Positions 57,285 through 64,000 of a stretch of DNA of 64,000 nucleotides are shown here, piece by piece; the first letter of the stretch is position 1; every line of letters starts with the position of its first letter. A program made the position numbers and the translations under genes. The notes under the pieces are model-generated. The model saw nothing but the letters and a program-made list of their open reading frames with translations, searched no databases and had not been told where the DNA came from. Source of the DNA: Phallus indusiatus (taxonomy: Eukaryota; Basidiomycota; Agaricomycetes; Phallales; Phallaceae); contig JAQFWX010000046.1 of NCBI GenBank assembly GCA_027605045.1, forward strand, positions 62,001 to 126,000. The letters are read 5' to 3'.

Positions 57285-57793
57285 TCAATCCTTGAGTCCA
57301 CAGCCAGAGTTAGGGACTTGTACAGCAGTCACATCGGCAAAGCCGAGTTGAACGGCTCTGTCCCCCGTCAAAAAGTCCAATGTTTCTTGGGCAACGTTGA
57401 AGCCAACACCAGCGGTATCGATGGCCGTCACTATCAAACGGAGGGTCAGAGCTGAGAGTTTATAAAGTACATTTCCTTTTTACCATTAACGCTCTTTCCT
57501 TGGAAAGACAAATTCCAACATGTTCCGCAGTTGGTGCTGTTCCAGGCAGCGACAGCAAATGCGCCACCGATGTTGGGGAACGAGGGCAAAGAGTTGAAAG
57601 TCGTGAATCCTTTAGTTATAAGACCATTTACGCCGTTACTGCAAGCGACAGTGTTAAGACTTGCATCTCCATTGTCGTATGTGTTGTCGTAGGTCGTTTT
57701 AGCAGTGAAAGGGGTTGGAGCGGGGCTCGGGCTGCTGGGGAGTGCAGTGACGAAGAGGGGAAGGGCGAGTGAAAGCAAAGTGAATGCGTGCAT
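57285..57793 (-). CDS. cerato-platanin family secreted protein (1)
   Basis: Cerato-platanins are small secreted beta-barrel proteins of filamentous fungi that bind chitin oligomers, loosen surfaces and can trigger plant defence. The ATG at 57793 opens a signal peptide (MHAFTLLSLALPLFVTALP). A Pro/Ser/Ala linker leads to [19 protein letters not shown], then [20 protein letters not shown] and NCGTCWNLSF. After one intron (about 57428-57482) the C-terminus has GVGFNVAQETLDFLTG and the final cysteine in NSGCGLKD. All four conserved cysteines are present. The extra Pro-rich linker after the signal is longer than in the neighbour at 59272. Confidence 0.9.
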
Positions 57794-59204
57794 ATTGACT
57801 ACTGGTGTGTCTGGGAAACTGAGACTGCGAAAGTGTTCAAAGAATCGAACTGAAGAAACTTTGCTCTCAGAAAGGCCGCTTTTTATGCATTTTAGGATTA
57901 TTTCGTTCAACAAATAACAGAGTAATAGCCTTATAGGCTATAGCGCATAGGCTTGGTGGAGTATTCGGCACTCTCAAGGACCGGGTTCAAAGATCCCATC
58001 TCAGCTCGAGCCGTTTGCAAGTTAGGAAAAATTGGAATTGAACCAGACTACGTGCATGACAAGGGTGCGAGAGCGGGCACAGCTTTAACCTGAACTTTGA
58101 ACGTGCTTGGGTCTTGAATTTGAACTCTGAACTGAAATCAATGGACTTGGAAGAAGCACCAACCAAGTGTGTTCAAGAGAGATCATGTGATCTAGGACGA
58201 AATTTGAAAAAGAAACTGTAATGTGCAGCTAGTTTATGTCTGCTACTAGCTCGAGTCTCTGCATACACGCTTGTCAATCATGTATATTCACGTAATTTGA
58301 TACTAGTGCTAAACCTATAAGATGTGAATATTGAATGAGCAGATTATAGGCTGAACCTTTTCGGACGGAACCACGGCCATATCACAAGTGAGGTCAACAG
58401 GGTCACGATGACATTGATTTTGTTTGAGCTTTCCGAGTACAATCCACAATCTCAAAGCCAAGCAGTGACTAGAAGGTGCGAATGTCAAAATGACTGATGT
58501 AGATGCGGTAAATTTTTGAAATCCAATGTGAAAATATATGGCCGACGTTCCGGAAATAGACGCAGGCCGAAGGATGCCGGGAGATCTAAAAGCCATAAAC
58601 ATCACGTGCGGGTAGAGTTTGAATCCATTTTTTCCACGGATTACGCACGAAACTGCGTCAGCTGCAAACTTTTAGCTTCGTTGAATACTTTAAATCAGAT
58701 TTTACATAGAAGAAGAAGCTGAAGAACGTTGGATTTGTGATGAAATTGCCAGAGTGGTGCCCCCGGAATTTGAACGATAAATGTGCGACTCCGCGAGGCA
58801 ATGAATTGCCAGCTGTAAATTCATTGATTAAGATTGTACGTTCAACAAGTATGCACATGCTTTAATCAAGTAAACTGAAATTTGCTGGCTTAGGCCAAAG
58901 TTTCTTAGTGGTACGCACCTTAGATAGGCTTAGCGCGCTTTGAAACTCCTAAACAAGCGACTAAGCGGTAATTCCGGCTCTGCTTCTTGTTCAGCCCTGG
59001 ATTGAAGCGACAGCAAATAACGTTTGGGGCTTACCACACGGATTCACCTTTTCACCCATGTCGTTCACTTCTTTTCCGCTTCTCCACGAGGATGTCAGTG
59101 CCAGCAGTGGTGGCGGCTGTTGCGGCCGTTCAACCTCTTCACCTCTTCTTCTGTGCCAAGCAAGAAAGAACGATCTCACACATGGTGAGCTCGAGGAAAT
59201 AGGG
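57794..59204. other. intergenic region between divergent cerato-platanin genes
   Basis: About 1.4 kb shared upstream region. A GGTTCAAAGATCC stretch near 57984 recalls a tRNA B box but folds into no tRNA. Frames at 58315-58605 and 58991-59287 have no domain. Likely promoter DNA for both genes. Confidence 0.4.
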
Positions 59205-59212
59205 TATATATA
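59205..59212 (+). promoter_or_regulatory. TATA box of cerato-platanin 2
   Basis: TATATATA 60 bases before the ATG at 59272. Role inferred from position. Confidence 0.5.
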
Positions 59213-59271
59213 CTTCGCATCCATCTCGAAACTGAAGACACAGTAGCATTCCCAATCACTGCTTTCGTACG

Positions 59272-59763
59272 ATGAAAATCTTCTCAACTCTTGCTATCAC
59301 CATCCTCTCGGCCTTTGCAGTCCAAACTCAGGCTCAAACCACAGTTTCCGTGTCATTCGATAACACTTACGACAACGCTAGTGGCAGTCTCAACACGGTT
59401 GCCTGCAGCGATGGTCCAAATGGGCTTGTGAACAAATTCCCTACGTTTGGGTCCTTACCCTCCTTCCCTAACATAGGTGGTGCGCAAGTCATTTCTGGAT
59501 TTGGTAGCGCGAACTGTGGAACTTGTTGGAAGCTAGAGTTCGAAGGAAACAGTATTAATGGTGGGTTGTCTTCCACAAATATAAATGTTTAGGTGTTTAA
59601 ACTGGGGCGATTTTTTTTCTTAGTTCTGGCTATTGATGTTGCTCTGAATGGATTCAACATCGCCGAAGCCGCTCTGAACACGCTGACGAACGGTCAAGCC
59701 GCATTCTTAGGCCGCATCACTGCTACAGCCACTCAAGTAGCTGCTGCCGATTGTGGATTGTGA
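59272..59763 (+). CDS. cerato-platanin family secreted protein (2)
   Basis: Paralogue of the gene at 57285. The ATG at 59272 starts a signal peptide ([20 protein letters not shown]), and the mature protein begins close to [19 protein letters not shown]. It keeps [36 protein letters not shown] and [17 protein letters not shown]. One intron (about 59560-59623) lies at the same place as in the other copy. The second exon has [20 protein letters not shown] and ends AADCGL with a TGA at 59761-59763. Four cysteines are present. Length of about 140 residues is normal for the family. Confidence 0.92.
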
Positions 59764-62700
59764 TAGATGGACACGTGCACTGTTTTATCATTCACTTCTG
59801 TTTTGAACGTGGACATTGGTCATTTAACTTTAACTTTCGGCAAATTTTTCCGAAGATCGTACGAAGTGTTGTTATTTCAAAATAGTTGTATCATGATTCT
59901 GCAAACATTAGCATGTTTGTGATCGAGATTTATAATATTGTCATTCACAAGGGCACAACTCGATTTAATACAACTGAAGCAACCTGAGAGATGGATTGGA
60001 CTAAGTCTATGACGCCATGAAATGATGGAAGGATAGTACCAATCTGAGTCTGCGTTGACAAAAGAGGTGTGTAGACGCTGTTCGTTCAAAAGAAACACTT
60101 GTTGTTTCACAATCAATTGGTAGGTATTTATATATTATACACATAAGTTAATGTCACGTATTCTTAAAGTTCGATCAACATCTGAGACTAGATTACGGTT
60201 TATTACGTATATAATTCATCTCGAGCTTCGCTGTTTAGTGTAGACAGTATTTGCGACCGGAAGCTGTTGATCATGAGGAGACTGTACCATCTTACATAGT
60301 AAACATTTTACATTCCGTTTGCGCGTTTAATGTTCATAATTTCGTGGATGTTCTTGTTCTTGTACCACGTGTATATAAATACTGGCACAGATCCAGGATC
60401 AGAAGTGGGAAAAAATCAACTTCAATTGATTAAAGTTGACCCAGTTCTTTCCCAGTTGGCATCAGCTTCGACGTTCTGCTGCGGTCAGCGATCTTGGAAC
60501 TTCCTGACCTCAGAACTATATATGATTTTTCTCAATGCGCCTGGAGGTGCGCCCTTAATGTGGCTTGTTATTAATGTCTCGCACTGAGATTGACCTGGCA
60601 GGTACACAAAGCAATGACAAGAGGGGTACCTCTAGATACCTACATTTGAAAACCGGGAGAAACCCGTTGAATGTAATTGGCGCTCAAATAAAATGGGCTG
60701 TAAGAAGTGTCAATAAACTTCGTGACGTTGATTTGCTGGCGTTTCCGCCAATGACACGAGGCTTTGAAGATCGAATGATCCTTCTGAGATCCGGTCAGTT
60801 AATCAAGAATTGTGATATGTACATATATAGATGTAATCTTTGTGTTTTGACCCCAATTTTTTAATCGGAATGGTTCTTTGGCTGAGAATTGTGACCTTCT
60901 CAAGTGATCAATCAAATACAGTAGGTTCTTATACGCGACGAATAAATAGCAATCAACATAGTCGTCCCTTTTAAAGGGTAATAAATAGTATAATATATGA
61001 GGGGTATGAAGGATTGGAAATTGGTTTGAATTTGGGTTTGGACAAGCTACAAAAGTTCATATGTGAATCAACGACTGGGCGAAACCTGGTTGCAATCATA
61101 TGAAGGCGACGTGACCAGATCGTGAGCGTTGATCTCATATGAGATAAATATTGTGCTACGTTCGATGATTCGACGTTTCGGAACTGGCCACGTAGTAATC
61201 CCTTTGGATGGGTATGGCGAAGGGTCATCCGAGGCACCATGGAGGGTCGATGAGCGTGAAATTTGGGACGTAGCGCCGGTTTTAAAACAGTTTTTTAGCG
61301 TAAAAGACGAACATGTTTGTCTAGTCTGAAGATTAGTCGTATTCCCACAGCTAATAGTATCCTTGTGGAAAAGTGGGTGTTCACCTGGAAGTATAATCAA
61401 AGCGGACTAGATGAAACCAACCATTCCGAACTCGACCCACGGTGCGGTGTTTGAGCCCGGAAGGGCGAGAAAATCAACCAGCCATTTCCAGATTCGTTTA
61501 AGAGCCTTTAAAACTTTGGCTTCTACAAGGCGGTCAAAGGTATATATATGGGACCATCTCAATGATCGCAAGAGTTAGGACGTACTCGCACGGAGGAATC
61601 GTAGTGATTGTGGTCGTAGATGATGGGGAACATCTGATGTACTCCCAATGAATCTGGAGCTAGAGTTGAAGCGAGAAGAAGGCCGCAAAGCTGTTTCTGA
61701 TGGGGAAACGTTGCCCACGATGGTCGGGGTATTTGAAGTGATGGTCATCATGGATGTGCTTGATTGAGCATGTTGTGCTCGACGATGATATGGAAACATC
61801 TCTTGTGAAGTATTTTGTGAAGGATTTTGAGAAAAAAAAAGGGATGCTACAGAGAGTGTTGTTGGTTCTTGAAGTTGGGTGGGATCTTTTTTAAGGAGAG
61901 AGAAGAAAGAAGACAGGAGGAGCGCAAATTAAATAATAGCGAAACGGAGGCGAATTATATATGATAAGGAAGTAATATATAAAATTCAGTCGGACGAAAA
62001 GCGAAATGGAGAAATTGTATTGAGTGAGGGCGACAATACAGCTAATACAGTCCTTATATGTATTGACGTTATTAATAAATGCGTCCAAGATTAATCTCCT
62101 TCCGGGCAGGGTTGAATGCAGAAACCGGTTTCCGAACGGAGCATGCGTGATACACCAACCATGGCTATGTATGGAGTATTTAAAACACGGTCATATATGT
62201 CCACAGGAGCCATACGATTGAATCCAAATTTAAAAAAGGAAGAGCACTCCAATTGTCTGATTGCGACGTTCTCGCTTTTTTAAGCGGGAATGAATATAAA
62301 TATGGGGCGGAATGCGGAACTCCAAGATCTGATGCATCTTATTGGTGGCGTGAAGATACAGAACCATTTGTGCTTATCGGTTTCGTCCTTTGCAAGGGCT
62401 GAAAACCTCCACCGGTGAGATCAAAACCCCTCCGCTCGTGGACCTGGTCAAATTGGGATAAGATCTTCCACATGGAGATCAAAACGTGACGATCCTTGAG
62501 CAACTCGCGAGGGGCGAGAAAGAGGGATGATGTCAGAGCAGGCTTTCAAGCTCAAGCATGAAATTAGAGTTTTCTGTCGATGCCATTAAGCACTTCTTTT
62601 CCGATTTATGGTCACTCAACCACCCACAAGTGTATTAATTTGAAGCTTTTCGTCCACCGTTAGAGTCGCATGGACTACCAAAAAAGGACTACTCAACAAG

Positions 62701-62904
62701 CTCTCATATCCTAAGCGGAATCTGCGAGATGATCAAAAAGAAAAAAATCCTGAACTTGTTAACCCCATCTTATACATGTATAACTTTTCGGTATTTGATG
62801 AGTGTTTGATCCAAAAAAACAGATATCTTTACGAAGTGACTCTCTGACCGGCCTCGGACATCCTTGACCAGGCATGGCTCGGTCATCAGTGACACAAGAT
62901 TTTG
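59764..62904. other. gene-poor region
   Basis: About 3.1 kb with no recognisable gene. Small frames at 60565-60864 (+), 61068-61400 (-) and 61575-61799 (-) are possible short hypothetical genes: the last is Ser/Arg-rich and starts MFPYHRRAQHAQSS, and the middle one contains TLHGASDDPSPYPSKG. None shows a domain. A perfect 14-base palindrome ATCTCATATGAGAT is at 61131-61144. No transposon ends are seen. Confidence 0.35.
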
Positions 62905-64000
62905 CTACTGGCTATCGGATTTGATTAAGGCGTAGGATTTGGAAGCCAAAATTCGATGAGTAACCGTAGTCGGCTATAATACAACGATACAATCATAAAG
63001 ATAAACTCCCAATATGAACTACAACTTACGTGGTACTCGTCCCAAAACATGTATCGTCCTGGATCAGAGCACAAGGTTCGATGGGGAACCTCGCCGTACG
63101 CACCACGCAAGCAGCTTACGTTAACCGTTTGCGGCGTGAAACCATACACTCCAGGATCAGCCGTGATCTCATTGAATAAGGATAAGAAATCGACATATAA
63201 AGGTCTGTCGAGCAAGAGCGGTTGGAGGTCAAGTTCGTACAGGGAGACTCGGAGTGCTGTTGAGAGGTTGGAGAGAAGCTCTGACGTTTCTGCAGGTATG
63301 AAGGCTTTGTATGGGAGGAGCCCTACGTCAGGAGGAATGGTGATCAAGATTCTGGATGCTCCTGTAAGGATATCCATTAATAGATCAATGGTCTACATTT
63401 TCCTTCCTCTCCAACACTTACCCATACGAGCTAATTGACCAACGATGTTGCGTACAGTCGTTGGGACGGCAAGGTATTCTTCCCCAAGTAAGATATCGTT
63501 AGCTCCTATGAGGATGACATATAGATCCTGCGATATTGTAGCCCGGTTGTTTTTATGCTTCCACAAATTGAATTGATCAACTAGTGATGGCACAGTGATG
63601 TTCCCAAATTGACCTGTATAACCCTGCACGGCAGTGTTATTACTCGTAGCTGGCGTAATGTGCATTTGATCAGTTCCCTGCGAAAATAAGAGCGTAAATC
63701 GCACCTCCTGCAACAGCGTAATCCTCTAATTCAGAACCGAGCATTTCAGCCAAATAGTCAACCCAAAGAGGCCCGTTACTGAAAGTATGTTCATAATAGG
63801 CTGGATCGGCAGGCCAAGTGTGATCACTGATTTTCCAAGCGTTACCTTTTCAAACACGAAACGAAGTCATGTGAAGTCAGTCAGTCTAACGTCATGCAAT
63901 GCAGGTTCTGGCCTGCGTATAGTAGTTTTTTTACCATTATCAGAAAGTGAGTCCCCGAAAACCACTAGCTTCGGCAGCGCATTTGGAACATCTATACTTG
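62905..64000 (-). CDS. GDSL/SGNH-family esterase, 5' end off the window
   Basis: SGNH hydrolase similar to fungal carbohydrate esterases and GDSL lipases. At the right edge the minus strand encodes LPKLVVFGDSLSDNG, the block I motif with the catalytic serine. Then come ISDHTWPADPAYYEHTFSNG and LWVDYLAEML. The exon around 63420-63700 has TVPSLVDQFNLWKHKN and the block III motif VILIGANDIL. The exon at 63010-63370 has ASRILITIPPDVGLLPYKAF and CSDPGRYMFWDEYH. The last exon (62905-62960) completes block V (DEYHPTTVTH) with the catalytic Asp and His, and stops at 62905. Signal peptide and start lie beyond 64000. Confidence 0.87.

Noticed and set aside
57940..58020. tRNA-like stretch with GGTTCAAAGATCC
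   Set aside because: The B-box-like core has an extra base in the loop, and I could not fold an acceptor stem or anticodon arm around it. At most a decayed SINE.

Overview
The window looks like nuclear DNA of a filamentous basidiomycete, most likely an Agaricomycete. Nearly all genes are broken by 45-65 bp GT-AG introns, intergenic DNA is AT-rich, and the gene content fits: two cerato-platanins, an HsbA-type secreted protein, a GH12 glucanase, a CSC1-like channel, an RNAi-type RNA-dependent RNA polymerase and a Tnp2-type DNA transposon. I cannot name the species. All exon boundaries were read by eye.

Layout. 1-3340 (-): CSC1/DUF221 membrane protein, running off the left edge. 4383-5784 (+): zinc alcohol dehydrogenase. 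6488-7550: a small Ser/Asn-rich gene and an inverted, broken copy of it. 7991-13277 (-): an RNA-dependent RNA polymerase continuous with a UPF1/SDE3-like helicase; the helicase core carries an internal deletion. 13461-14111 (+): P-loop ATPase. 15051-16828: weakly supported hypothetical genes. 17108-18375 (-), 21444-22732 (+) and 23427-24712 (+): three paralogous alpha/beta hydrolases, the last two from a tandem segmental duplication that also copied the 5' end of the neighbouring dihydroorotate dehydrogenase gene. 20196-21180 (+): GH12. 24774-26448 (+): mitochondrial dihydroorotate dehydrogenase. 26842-31030 (+): Kap123/importin-4.

The most striking structure is at 31301-43299. A tRNA-dihydrouridine synthase 3 (Dus3) gene on the minus strand is split in an exon by a 9.4 kb DNA transposon (31602-41009). 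The transposon has 16-bp perfect terminal inverted repeats and is flanked by the duplicated target CGTCACA. It holds a spliced, apparently full-length Tnp2-type transposase, a divergent accessory gene, a decayed fragment of the RNA polymerase II largest subunit gene (RPB1) and a small spliced multi-pass membrane protein gene. The last two look like captured host DNA.

43800-46814: a second zinc alcohol dehydrogenase (+) and a secreted esterase-like hydrolase (-). 47.7-48.45 kb: a decayed copy of the segment made of the small Ser/Asn-rich gene plus the helicase 3' end found at 6.5-8.6 kb. 50704-51620 (+): HsbA-like protein. 51830-52200: relic of the esterase 3' end. 52636-54047 (-): extended SDR reductase. 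55236-56198 (+): PX-domain protein. 57285-57793 (-) and 59272-59763 (+): divergent cerato-platanin genes. 62905-64000 (-): GDSL esterase, cut by the right edge.

Functionally the window mixes housekeeping genes (nuclear import, pyrimidine synthesis, tRNA modification), RNA silencing, and secreted proteins that act at surfaces or on plant cell walls. It also shows repeated local duplication and decay: at least five relics or broken copies have a recognisable parent in this same window.
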